Shown piece after piece: positions 47,891 through 56,057 of a DNA stretch of 64,000 bases. The notes beneath the pieces were generated by a model. That model made no database searches. It was not told the origin of the DNA and was given only the letters and a program-made list of their open reading frames with translations. Source of the stretch: Alcanivorax sp. DG881 (GTDB lineage Bacteria > Pseudomonadota > Gammaproteobacteria > Pseudomonadales > Alcanivoracaceae); assembly GCF_000155615.1 (NCBI RefSeq), contig NZ_DS989915.1, positions 575,135-639,134 on the forward strand. The letters are read 5' to 3'. The first letter of the stretch is position 1, and every line of letters begins with the position of its first letter. The position numbers and the translations under genes were made by a program.

Positions 47891-48352
47891 TCAAACGAAG
47901 TACATCAGCAACCATTCAGCGGCCAGCGCAGGTTTGTCTTCACCTTCAATATCGACCGTAAAGGCAAACTTGAGTAACCACTGCCCTTCCCGTTTCTCGG
48001 TGGTTTCCAGCAAGGTAGCGCGCGCACGAATACGCTTGCCTTCTTTCACCGGGGCCATGAATCTCAGCTTGTCGAAGCCATAATTCATCGCCATTTTCAT
48101 GCCTTTTGGCATCAGGAAATCGTCGATGGATGCCTGTAGATACGGTAGCAGTGACAAGGTCAGGTAACCGTGGGCGATGGTGGTGCCAAACGGTGTACTC
48201 CGCGCTTGCTCCGGGTCCACGTGGATAAACTGGTGATCCAGAGTGGCATCAGCAAAGGCATTGATGCGCTCCTGATCGATCTGAAACCAGTCTGAAGTAC
48301 CCAATTCCTTGCCAACGTAATCGGCCAATCCTGCCACTTCAACCACTTTCAT
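47891..48352 (-). CDS. MaoC-like (R)-specific enoyl-CoA hydratase family protein
   Basis: The 153-residue single hot-dog domain matches MaoC/NodN-type hydratases. The catalytic dyad appears as D39 and H44 (DATLDHQFIHVDPEQA), followed by PFGTTIAHGYLTLSLLP, the family signature. The enzyme would hydrate trans-2-enoyl-CoA to the (R)-3-hydroxyacyl-CoA, linking beta-oxidation to other acyl pathways. It stands alone on the minus strand; the 285 bases before the next gene (47606-47890) contain nothing I can assign. Confidence 0.9.
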   Translation of the reverse strand: MKVVEVAGLADYVGKELGTSDWFQIDQERINAFADATLDHQFIHVDPEQARSTPFGTTIAHGYLTLSLLPYLQASIDDFLMPKGMKMAMNYGFDKLRFMAPVKEGKRIRARATLLETTEKREGQWLLKFAFTVDIEGEDKPALAAEWLLMYFV

Positions 48353-48463
48353 TATACTGCTCCCCTGACGGAATCTGTCTCGATTTCTTCCGAGGATAAC
48401 CGCACAGCTTCACAGCACCATGACCGATTAAAACCGGATCAATGCATACCCTGGTGGTTTTGG

Positions 48464-49339
48464 TCAGTCTTCAATGATTGCATCCGTGGCGCAAAGAAAA
48501 TCGTTAATGCTGGCGGCTACGCTTTCCGGTGCTTCCATGTGCAAATGATGGCGCCCTGGCAATCGCACAATCGAAGCGCCCTCCAGCCAGCCCAACCGGT
48601 GATCGAACATGCCATTCCCTCCCATGCCCTGTTCGCCAATGATCAGACAGGTCGGCGCCTTGATGGCACGTATAAAGCCTTCGACTTGCTCTTCGGTCAG
48701 GCGCAAAAAAGAGGTGAGCCGCAGGCGGCTGTCCGCCCGCCAGGTCCACCCCCCTTCCACCGGCATCAAGCCTCGCTCGCTCAGGAGCGCAGAGGCTTCA
48801 TGGTTCAAACCACCAAACCCTTTAGTACGCGCCTCAATCGCATCATCGACACGGGCATACACCGGCTTGCGCTTCCCGGCCAGGGAAGCAGAATCATCCA
48901 GCGCTTTACGCAGGTTGGTAGCCACATCCTTGCCATCAGTGCTGGGCGGCCCCAACCCTTCAATCAGCACTAATCGGGATACCCGTTCCGGGCAGGCCGC
49001 CGCGAACAGGCAGGCAATGCCCGCTCCCATGGAGTGCCCCATCAGGGTAAAACGCTCCCAGCCCAACTGGTCCACCACGGCCAGCACATCACGAACGTGA
49101 TCCACCAAATGGGTGACCACACCATCAGGACGGTGGTCGGAATGGCCATGGCCGGATACGTCCAGCGCCAGCAACGGCCGTTTCAGGTAGGTCGATAGTG
49201 GCGAGAATGAGGCCGCGTTATCCAGCCAGCCATGCAAGGCCAGAACGGGCTCAGCGGTGCCACCGTCGTCACGGCCCGGCCATTCGAGCGCGCTGAGCGT
49301 CTGGCCGTAGACACTGAATTTTCGTTCGATGGCGTCCAT
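48464..49339 (-). CDS. alpha/beta hydrolase
   Basis: The 291-residue protein is a classic alpha/beta hydrolase with LALHGWLDNAASF (oxyanion region), DVSGHGHSDHRP, the nucleophile elbow GHSMGAG (S103) and the C-terminal GRHHLHMEAPE with the likely catalytic His. No signal peptide. It follows a second hydrolase gene by 3 bases, so the pair forms an operon. Homologues are annotated as esterases or lipases, but the substrate cannot be read here. Confidence 0.86.
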   Translation of the reverse strand: MDAIERKFSVYGQTLSALEWPGRDDGGTAEPVLALHGWLDNAASFSPLSTYLKRPLLALDVSGHGHSDHRPDGVVTHLVDHVRDVLAVVDQLGWERFTLMGHSMGAGIACLFAAACPERVSRLVLIEGLGPPSTDGKDVATNLRKALDDSASLAGKRKPVYARVDDAIEARTKGFGGLNHEASALLSERGLMPVEGGWTWRADSRLRLTSFLRLTEEQVEGFIRAIKAPTCLIIGEQGMGGNGMFDHRLGWLEGASIVRLPGRHHLHMEAPESVAASINDFLCATDAIIED

Positions 49340-49342
49340 TCA

Positions 49343-50152
49343 TCAGGCTCCCTTCGGTTGCAATTCATCCAGCAATTCCCGAAACAGCGACAGGGTCTGC
49401 TCGGGTTTTTCCAGCGGATACATGTGCGAACCCTCCGCGATGCGATGCAGCATGCGGTGGCGTTTCACGTGGCGTTTGGCACTGTCATGGAAGGGTGACG
49501 GCGAATCCTTGCCGGTTACGATAGCGCCCGGCACTTTCAGCCGCGGCAACCGGGTTGCGTTTGTGGGGGTATGGCGGAAAATTTCCACTTCCACTTCCGG
49601 CCGAAAACGCAGCCGCCAGCCGTCTTGCCAGGGTTCCACACCGGCTTTCAGGTAATCGGACAAACAACGGGGATCGAACGCCTTGAACAGCCCACGAGAA
49701 GAAAAATAGCTGACCACGGAATCCCAATCAGGCCAGTAATCCAGGCGCCCACGGCTTTTACCTGCCGGGGTCACTTTATCGATTTGCCCCGTCAGTTTCG
49801 CTGCGTGCATCAACGCCCCATGCAAACCATTCATCATCGGTGGGTCGAGCATGATCAGGCAGGAAAACCAGTCCGGATGGCGCTGAGCCACCAGGTACAT
49901 CAATACCGACCCCAGCGAATGCCCCGCCCCCACGATAGGTTTGGGCAACGGCGCCAGCTGAGCCTCCAGTTCCAGGCTAAGGCTGTGCCAGCCATCATCC
50001 ACCGGGAAGGCAGGATCGTGCCCGGCGCGGTCCAGTACCACCAGCTGATAATCCTCTGCCAGCGGTGCCAGAAAAGTGTCGTAACTGTGCCCGGGTATGC
50101 CATTGGCGTGAGCAAAGGCAAGCACCTGACGATGACCTGATTGTTCAGGCAT
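49343..50152 (-). CDS. alpha/beta hydrolase
   Basis: The 269-residue protein (ATG at 50152, GGGAGAG just upstream; the in-frame extension upstream is not supported) has AFAHANGIPGHSYDTFLAPL, VVLDRAGHD, the nucleophile elbow GAGHSLGS (S79) and a terminal GSHMYPLEKPEQT with the candidate catalytic His. It lies 3 bases upstream of the other hydrolase gene and shares its promoter. The two proteins are clearly different families within the fold. Divergent from xth. Confidence 0.84.
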   Translation of the reverse strand: MPEQSGHRQVLAFAHANGIPGHSYDTFLAPLAEDYQLVVLDRAGHDPAFPVDDGWHSLSLELEAQLAPLPKPIVGAGHSLGSVLMYLVAQRHPDWFSCLIMLDPPMMNGLHGALMHAAKLTGQIDKVTPAGKSRGRLDYWPDWDSVVSYFSSRGLFKAFDPRCLSDYLKAGVEPWQDGWRLRFRPEVEVEIFRHTPTNATRLPRLKVPGAIVTGKDSPSPFHDSAKRHVKRHRMLHRIAEGSHMYPLEKPEQTLSLFRELLDELQPKGA

Positions 50153-50311
50153 GAACTCTCCCTGGGGCCTGGGTGTCCGGCCCAAACAAAAGGCACATCA
50201 TAGCGGCACTGGCAACAGCGACACCATGGCCGATAACGCCATACATCCTGGCAAGGCATATGCGGCCGGTGCTTTCCAGGTAGTGTACAATGCCGGCACA
50301 AAGGAGGCGCT

Positions 50312-51127
50312 ATGACCCTGATTTCATTCAACATCAATGGCATTCGTGCTCGTCTGCATCAGCTACAGACGGTGATCGACAAGTACCAGCCCGCATTGAT
50401 CGGCCTGCAGGAAACCAAAGTCCACGATCCGGAATTCCCGGAGCAGGCGGTTCGGGACATGGGCTATCACCCCTATTTTTTTGGCCAGAAAGGCCACTAC
50501 GGGGTGGCATTGATTACCCGTGAACCACTGGAATCTGTGCAGTACGGTTTTCCCACTGACGAGGAAGATGCCCAGCGGCGCATGATCATCGGCACCCTGA
50601 AACATAGCGACGGCAGCTTGATCACCGTACTCAATGGTTATTTCCCGCAAGGAGAAAACCGCGAGCACCCGACAAAATTTCCGGCCAAGAAAAAATTCTA
50701 CGAAGACCTGCAGCATTATCTGATCAATCATCACCAGCCCAGCGATCAAGTCGCGGTGATGGGGGATTTCAATATTTCCTCCACCGATCTGGATATCGGC
50801 ATTGGCGAAGCCAACCGCAAGCGCTGGTTGCGCGAAGGCAAGACCAGCTTCCTCCCGGAAGAGAGAGAATGGTGGGAACGACTGGTGGGCTGGGGCCTGA
50901 CCGACACTTACCGTCACCAGAACCCCTCCACCGACGATGTATTCTCCTGGTTCGACTACCGCTCCAAGGGCTTTGATCGCGAGCCCCGGCGCGGGCTGCG
51001 TATCGACACCGTGCTCGCCACCCAGCCGCTCATGGCCAAGCTGGATACCACCGGTGTGGATTACGACATGCGCGGCATGGAAAAACCTTCGGACCATTGC
51101 CCGGTATGGGCGCGTTTCAACGGCTGA
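50312..51127 (+). CDS. xth: exodeoxyribonuclease III
   Basis: The 271-residue AP endonuclease/3'-5' exonuclease repairs abasic and 3'-blocked DNA. Active-site blocks are present: N7 (FNINGIRAR), E34 (LQETKV), the [11 protein letters not shown] segment and the terminal [10 protein letters not shown]. It has a strong ribosome-binding site, AAGGAGG, 4 bases before the ATG. It is followed after 12 bases by a membrane protein gene on the same strand. Confidence 0.96.
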   Translation: MTLISFNINGIRARLHQLQTVIDKYQPALIGLQETKVHDPEFPEQAVRDMGYHPYFFGQKGHYGVALITREPLESVQYGFPTDEEDAQRRMIIGTLKHSDGSLITVLNGYFPQGENREHPTKFPAKKKFYEDLQHYLINHHQPSDQVAVMGDFNISSTDLDIGIGEANRKRWLREGKTSFLPEEREWWERLVGWGLTDTYRHQNPSTDDVFSWFDYRSKGFDREPRRGLRIDTVLATQPLMAKLDTTGVDYDMRGMEKPSDHCPVWARFNG

Positions 51128-51139
51128 ACAGGGCCTCCC

Positions 51140-52165
51140 ATGAAGATCAGGCTGCACCCGGAAAAGCTGAAAGCCAACCTGGATACCCTTGGCTTTATCA
51201 TCGACCTGGGCATGATTGTGCTGGTCATCGCCAATCTGGGCCTGATCCTGTTCGACTGGTTGTTTCAGGTTCCTCCCGTTCAGGAACTGCTGGCGTCACT
51301 GACGCCGGCATTCCATGATTTTTACCGGGACACCATTCACAACGATTTCCTGTTCTACGACCTCTGCTTCGTGGCGGTTTACCTGACCGAATTCACTATT
51401 CGCTGGATCGTCGCCATCGCCCGGCGCACGTACCACCGCTGGTTCTTCTACCCCTTTGCACACTGGTACGACTTGCTTGGCTGCATCCCCGTGGGCAGCT
51501 TCCGCTGGTTGCGTATTCTGCGCGTCATCAGCTTGCTGTTCCGGCTGCAGCGCATGGGCATCGTCGACCTGTCGCAAACCTGGCTGGGGCAGACGATCCT
51601 CAAGTACTACGGCATCGTCGTGGAAGAAATCTCCGACCGCGTGGTGGTCAATGTGCTAAGTGGCGCTCAGCGGGAAATTGGTGGTGGCAGCCCCCTGCTC
51701 CATCGTATCGAATCCCAGGTCCTGGCTCCGCGCAAGGAGCAACTGGTGAGCTTTGCCGCCGCCCGCATCGCCAACGCCACCCAGAAAAGCCATGGCCAGT
51801 ATCGCGATCAACTGGCCGAATACTTTTCTCATCTGACAGACGAATCCCTGGTGCGCACCCAGGCAGGCCGGCGCCTGGCCGCCATCCCTGTTGCTGGCCC
51901 CCGGGCCATCGCCCTGCTGGGCGATGCCGTGCGTGAAACCGGCAGCGCCTTCGTGGACCAACTGGTGGATGACCTGGCTTCCCCCGCCAATCGCCCGCAG
52001 CTGGAACAACTGCTGCACGACCTGATCAACGCCGCCGGCGGTGAAGGTGAGCAACTGGATGCGTTGGTTCGCGACACCCTGCTGGACGTTCTCGAGCAGG
52101 TGAAAAACCAGGTTGCCGTTCAGCAGTGGAAGCTGGAAGAAGGAGACGAATCAGTAAAAAGTTGA
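51140..52165 (+). CDS. voltage-sensor-like membrane protein without a pore domain (ion transporter family)
   Basis: The 341-residue protein has four hydrophobic segments (about 17-41, 70-93, 101-119 and 121-138). The fourth carries arginines R122, R125, R128, R135 and R138, an S4-like pattern, and E84 and D111 could serve as acidic counter-charges in S2 and S3. There is no S5-P-S6 pore or selectivity filter. The remaining 200 residues are soluble and helical with GAQREIGGG and repeated amphipathic stretches. It resembles bacterial ion-transport-domain proteins, so it may be a voltage sensor or proton channel. It is followed by a response regulator and a kinase. Confidence 0.7.
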   Translation: MKIRLHPEKLKANLDTLGFIIDLGMIVLVIANLGLILFDWLFQVPPVQELLASLTPAFHDFYRDTIHNDFLFYDLCFVAVYLTEFTIRWIVAIARRTYHRWFFYPFAHWYDLLGCIPVGSFRWLRILRVISLLFRLQRMGIVDLSQTWLGQTILKYYGIVVEEISDRVVVNVLSGAQREIGGGSPLLHRIESQVLAPRKEQLVSFAAARIANATQKSHGQYRDQLAEYFSHLTDESLVRTQAGRRLAAIPVAGPRAIALLGDAVRETGSAFVDQLVDDLASPANRPQLEQLLHDLINAAGGEGEQLDALVRDTLLDVLEQVKNQVAVQQWKLEEGDESVKS

Positions 52166-52193
52166 TACGCTCGTATCAGCTTAAAGTATCAAC
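52161..52193. repeat. overlapping alternative hairpins before the response-regulator gene
   Basis: GTTGATAC (52161-52168) can pair with GTATCA (52173-52178) or with GTATCAAC (52186-52193). The two hairpins exclude each other and overlap the previous stop codon, 24 bases before the next start. This may be a switch or simply an operator. Confidence 0.4.
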
Positions 52194-52216
52194 TCAGGCA
52201 CGTTACGGACCACAGC

Positions 52217-52720
52217 ATGAACAGCATCTCCCCCACTGGTGACGACGACCTCCAGCTCCCCGCTTCCCGGGTGCTTCTGGTGGACGACACCCCACAGAAC
52301 CTGGTCGCCCTGGAAGTGGTGCTCGAGGACCTGGATTGCCAGGTGGATAGCGTTAGCAGTGGCAACGCAGCCTTGTCCAAACTGCTCAAGGAAGACTACG
52401 CCTTGGTCCTGCTGGATGTACAGATGCCCGAAATGGATGGCTTTGAAGTCGCGGGCATCATGCGTTCTCACAAGCGCACCCAGAACGTGCCCATCATCTT
52501 TGTTACCGCGATCTCCAAGGAAACCCGCTTTGTGCAGCAGGGCTACCGCAGTGGCGCGGTGGATTATCTGTTCAAGCCCATCGATCCCCAGCTACTACAA
52601 AGCAAGGTGTCGTTTTTCCTTGGTCTTGATCAGCAGAAAAAACGGCTGGAAGCCAAATTAGCGCGCGCACGCCGATCAGAGGCAGAAATGAATGCCCTGT
52701 ACGGTGAGCAACCCGAATAG
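52217..52720 (+). CDS. single-domain response regulator
   Basis: The 167-residue protein is a CheY-like receiver with acidic pocket D23/D24, phospho-acceptor D67 (LLDVQMPEMDGF), a following FVTAIS switch Thr and the YLFKPIDP Lys. A short C-terminal coiled coil (residues about 140-160) ends the protein, so there is no output domain. No histidine kinase is encoded nearby; the next gene is a Ser/Thr kinase. It is therefore an orphan receiver, possibly interacting with the kinase or with other partners. Confidence 0.93.
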   Translation: MNSISPTGDDDLQLPASRVLLVDDTPQNLVALEVVLEDLDCQVDSVSSGNAALSKLLKEDYALVLLDVQMPEMDGFEVAGIMRSHKRTQNVPIIFVTAISKETRFVQQGYRSGAVDYLFKPIDPQLLQSKVSFFLGLDQQKKRLEAKLARARRSEAEMNALYGEQPE

Positions 52721-52765
52721 CCCCCGGCTATACTGCGACGGTCAGGACGACCTATAAAAAATATC

Positions 52766-54004
52766 ATGGCCATTTCAATTCCCGGATACAGATTGACCAG
52801 CCGGCTGGGCAAAGGCGGCATGTCCCATGTGTTCCTTGCCACCCAGCACTCCTTTGAGCGGCAGGTTGCCATCAAGATTTTGACGCCGACGTTGGCGCTG
52901 GAACCTCGCTTCGCCGAGCGCTTCATGCAGGAAGCCCGCACCGTTGCCAGCCTCAACCATCCCCATATCGTGCCGGTTTACGACGTGGGGGAGCATCAGG
53001 GCTATTATTATCTCACCATGGAATACGTGACCGGCGGCAGCCTCAAACAGCGCCTCGCCGACGACGCCCTTGATGAGAGTCATGCCCTGAGCATACTGCG
53101 CCAGCTGGCCGGCGCGCTGAACTATGCCGGCGAGCACGGTTTTATCCATCGCGATGTCAAACCCGATAATGTGCTGTTCCGCGCCGACGGTTCCGCTCTG
53201 CTGGTGGATTTCGGTATCGCCTCCAACGTGCTGCGCGATACCAGCGTGACCCAGTCTAATGCCATCATGGGCACGCCCAAGTACATGAGCCCCGAGCAAC
53301 ATCGCTCCCAGCCGCTGACGCTACAATCGGATCTCTATTCCCTGGGTTGCGTGTTCTACGAAATGCTGGCGGGCAAGCCCCCGTTTAGCGCCCCGGACGC
53401 ACGCAGCATGGGCCTGGCCCATCTGCGCGATCCACTCCCCCTGCTGCCAGTGGCATTACGCCGCTACCAGCCACTGATCCGCCAGTTACTGGCCAAAGAC
53501 CCGGCAGACCGCCCGGAAAGCGGCAGCGCGCTGATTGCCCAACTGGATAATCTGGAGCCCGGCCCGGGGCACTATACCGCAGACCGCTCCCGCTACCGGC
53601 CCCAGGAACAGGGCACCACAACGCCACTGGCCCCGCGCTTGCGCCTGAAAGAGTCCAAGCTGGGCCTGAGCTGGCGAGGCAACCTGTACCAATACGACAT
53701 CTACCTGGTGGCTGATGATTTTGAGCAGTTCCAGGCTCACTTTCCGGTCATGCGGTCCGCACTCATGGACTGGTTCCAGCAACGGGGCGCACGCGGCAAG
53801 GCCGTCAGCATCAAGGCAACACTGCACCCCTGGATCAGCGGCCGGGTTAAGCAATATCTGAAAGAATTAAGAAGAACAGAAGGGCTGGAATTTCTGGCCC
53901 GCATTCCCATGGCCATCAACCTGGTGGGTTCCGATGGCGACCCCATCGAGAAACTGGCCTGGGGCCCCATGGAAAACAGCACTACGGATACGCAACAGCC
54001 CTGA
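52766..54004 (+). CDS. soluble eukaryotic-type Ser/Thr protein kinase
   Basis: The 412-residue protein has a full Hanks-type kinase domain: glycine loop LGKGGMSHVF (14-23), K37, E56, catalytic loop HRDVKPDN (128-135), DFG (148-150) and GTPKYMSPEQ (169-178). The C-terminal 150 residues form a separate, unrecognised domain with no membrane helix, PASTA or repeat, so this is a cytosolic kinase. No paired phosphatase gene is seen. It follows the response regulator by 45 bases, implying a common function. Confidence 0.93.
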   Translation: MAISIPGYRLTSRLGKGGMSHVFLATQHSFERQVAIKILTPTLALEPRFAERFMQEARTVASLNHPHIVPVYDVGEHQGYYYLTMEYVTGGSLKQRLADDALDESHALSILRQLAGALNYAGEHGFIHRDVKPDNVLFRADGSALLVDFGIASNVLRDTSVTQSNAIMGTPKYMSPEQHRSQPLTLQSDLYSLGCVFYEMLAGKPPFSAPDARSMGLAHLRDPLPLLPVALRRYQPLIRQLLAKDPADRPESGSALIAQLDNLEPGPGHYTADRSRYRPQEQGTTTPLAPRLRLKESKLGLSWRGNLYQYDIYLVADDFEQFQAHFPVMRSALMDWFQQRGARGKAVSIKATLHPWISGRVKQYLKELRRTEGLEFLARIPMAINLVGSDGDPIEKLAWGPMENSTTDTQQP

Positions 54005-54060
54005 ACCACCCCGTAAAAAACAGGCAGTAACGATTCAGATCCCGGACCGCTGAACAGCAT

Positions 54061-54089
54061 AAAAAAAGCACCAACCGATGGTTGGTGCT
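54061..54089 (-). terminator. Rho-independent terminator, minus strand
   Basis: AGCACCAACC/GGTTGGTGCT forms a perfect 10-bp stem with a GAT loop, followed on the minus strand by seven T. It terminates the gpsA-sixA transcript, about 195 bases after the sixA stop. The plus-strand side lacks a T tract, but the stem may also slow transcription leaving the kinase gene. Confidence 0.85.
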
Positions 54090-54125
54090 TAATTCGACCT
54101 AAGCCTCACGGTGCAAGGAGACACC

Positions 54126-54275
54126 ATGATTTCCCCCCTCAGGTGTGGTTCCGGTGACACGGTTCAGGAGTCTGCCATGCGTTCGTTGTGTCACCAGATT
54201 CAGGCTACGACGCCAATCTCTCGTTGCAAAGACCGGATCGGTGAACGGTGCACAGGGGGCTATCAAGGGTGGTGA
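54126..54275 (+). CDS. possible 49-residue small protein in the kinase-sixA gap
   Basis: The frame starts at an ATG with an ideal AAGGAG-N5 site and ends at 54275. The product has four cysteines (C7, C22, C34, C42) and no recognised family. The same DNA holds three 8- to 11-bp inverted repeats (54153/54188, 54237/54277, 54271-54281) and is transcribed as the sixA 3' region on the other strand, so this may be structured RNA rather than coding. Confidence 0.25.
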   Translation: MISPLRCGSGDTVQESAMRSLCHQIQATTPISRCKDRIGERCTGGYQGW

Positions 54276-54283
54276 ATCACCGA

Positions 54284-54760
54284 TTAACGGCTAGTGAGCT
54301 CCTCGCCAGGACTGCATAACCATAGCAACTGCGCTCCGTCAGCGGCGGTCACATCCACATCGAAACAGGCAACCGTCCCCACATTGAAGCCCACCCGCTC
54401 TGGTACTCCGGTCCATTTGGCGGTCAATTGCGACACCAGCGGCATATGACTCACCAGCACCGTATTCGGCGCTGGCGGGTTAGCCAACAGCCAGTCAAAC
54501 AGGGCCTGGGGCTGGCTATCGGGGGTCAGGTAGGGGCACTCTTGCCGGGATAAGCCACTGTATACCTGGGCAATACAATCTGCGGTCTGCTGGGCGCGCA
54601 GGTACGGGCTCACGATCAGGCCATTGATCTGGACACCACGGCCTTGCAAGGATTGCCAATGCGAGAGCAGTGCCGCCCGTCCGGCTTCCGTTAGCGGCCG
54701 CAGGGCATCCGTGGCCGCCTGGGACACGGCCTGCCCGTGGCGGCTAAGGTAGAGTTTCAT
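54284..54760 (-). CDS. sixA: phosphohistidine phosphatase SixA
   Basis: The 158-residue histidine-phosphatase-family protein has the catalytic RHG triplet at residues 7-9 (LYLSRHGQAV), a second conserved block GLIVSPYLRAQQTAD and a later SHMPLV with the general-acid region. SixA removes phosphate from histidine, in E. coli mainly from the nitrogen PTS protein NPr. Its start overlaps the gpsA stop (ATGA), a conserved pairing. The gene ends shortly before a minus-strand terminator. Confidence 0.9.
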   Translation of the reverse strand: MKLYLSRHGQAVSQAATDALRPLTEAGRAALLSHWQSLQGRGVQINGLIVSPYLRAQQTADCIAQVYSGLSRQECPYLTPDSQPQALFDWLLANPPAPNTVLVSHMPLVSQLTAKWTGVPERVGFNVGTVACFDVDVTAADGAQLLWLCSPGEELTSR

Positions 54761-55788
54761 GAGCTGAATGCACCCAGCTGAAATTCCACATCGTGCTTGT
54801 ACTCACCACTCATTAGATTCTGGATGACCAGTTCCAGCGGCTTGCCGTGATAGACAACCTTGTACAACGCGGTGGCCAAAGGCATATAAACATCCAGTTC
54901 CGCCGCCTTGTCAGCCACCAGTTTGATGGTATTGATCCCTTCGGCAGTCTGCCCAAGGTGCGCAATCGCTTCCTCCAGGCTTTTACCTTCGCCGAGCTGG
55001 AAGCCCACCTGGTAATTGCGTGACAGCGACGAGGTACAGGTAGCAATCAGATCCCCCACCCCGGACAGGCCCAGGAAGGTCATCGGATTGGCGCCAAGTT
55101 CCACCGCGAAGCGGCTCATTTCTGCCAGCGCACGGGTAATCAGAAAACTGCGACTGTTCTCACCTACCCCGATGGCAGCGGCCATGCCTGATGCCACCGC
55201 ATAGATATTTTTTAGCGCCCCGCCAAGTTCGACACCATAAATATCCGGGTTGTCGTACACGCGGAAATAGTCGCAGCTCAGCGCGTCCTGCACGGTCTGT
55301 CGCAGCTGCTCATCGGGGCTGGCGATCACCGTACCGGTGAATTTCTGCTCCACCACTTCCTTGGCCAGATTGGGGCCACTGAGCACGCCAATACGGGTAT
55401 GCGGCCAATACTGATGCAGCAGCTCGCTCATCAGCAGGAAACCCTCCGCATAGATCCCCTTGGTACAACTGATCACCAGGGTATTGTCCGGCACCCACTG
55501 ACGGGCCTGCTCCAGCACCTCGGCAAACGCCTTGCTGGGAATCGCCACAAAAACCATGGAGGCGTGTGTTAAGGCTTCTTCCAGGTTGTCAGTGGCCGTC
55601 ACCCCTTCCGGTAATTCGGCACCGGGAAGGTAGCGGCTGTTCTCGCGATCAATATTGATCGCGGCCGCAGTTTCCGGATCGCGCACCCACAGGTTCACGC
55701 TGTGACCGTTGGCCGCAAGGATGCTGGCCATGGCAGTACCGAAACTGCCCCCGCCAAGAATGGCGGCATTATGCTTGTTCTGCGTCAT
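54757..55788 (-). CDS. gpsA: NAD(P)-dependent glycerol-3-phosphate dehydrogenase GpsA
   Basis: GpsA reduces DHAP to sn-glycerol-3-phosphate for phospholipid synthesis. The 343-residue product has the Rossmann motif ILGGGSFGTAMA (10-21), the central STKGI-type SCTKGIYAEG block and the catalytic Lys region ALKNIYAVASGMAAAIG. It is coupled to sixA by a 4-base overlap. No clear ribosome-binding site precedes the ATG at 55788. The next 269 bases upstream contain only the htpG terminator and a dispersed-repeat-like stretch. Confidence 0.97.
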   Translation of the reverse strand: MTQNKHNAAILGGGSFGTAMASILAANGHSVNLWVRDPETAAAINIDRENSRYLPGAELPEGVTATDNLEEALTHASMVFVAIPSKAFAEVLEQARQWVPDNTLVISCTKGIYAEGFLLMSELLHQYWPHTRIGVLSGPNLAKEVVEQKFTGTVIASPDEQLRQTVQDALSCDYFRVYDNPDIYGVELGGALKNIYAVASGMAAAIGVGENSRSFLITRALAEMSRFAVELGANPMTFLGLSGVGDLIATCTSSLSRNYQVGFQLGEGKSLEEAIAHLGQTAEGINTIKLVADKAAELDVYMPLATALYKVVYHGKPLELVIQNLMSGEYKHDVEFQLGAFSS

Positions 55789-55997
55789 AGGAACGCCTTG
55801 TTTACGCTTTCGGGCATCATAATTGAAGCCGTGGACAGTTGACAGTTAAGGAGCCGCTGAAAGATTAATCAAAGCAGCAGCCAGCCACTTTGCAGGCTTT
55901 CGCGTCAGGCGCCCAGCTTCCGGCTCTCACTGCGAAAGATCGGCCAGGCAACCCCGCTCAAGGCCTTGTCACTTTCTGCGTCGCGCCATGAACGAAA

Positions 55998-56029
55998 ACG
56001 GCCCCACTTTTCGAGAAAAAGGGGGCCGT
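55998..56029 (-). terminator. Rho-independent terminator of htpG
   Basis: ACGGCCCC pairs with GGGGCCGT, with an inner CTTTT/AAAAAG stem. On the minus strand it is followed by TTTTCG, 29 bases past the htpG stop. Confidence 0.75.
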
Positions 56030-56057
56030 CCAGCTTTGCGCGTTCAGATGTCTGCCA

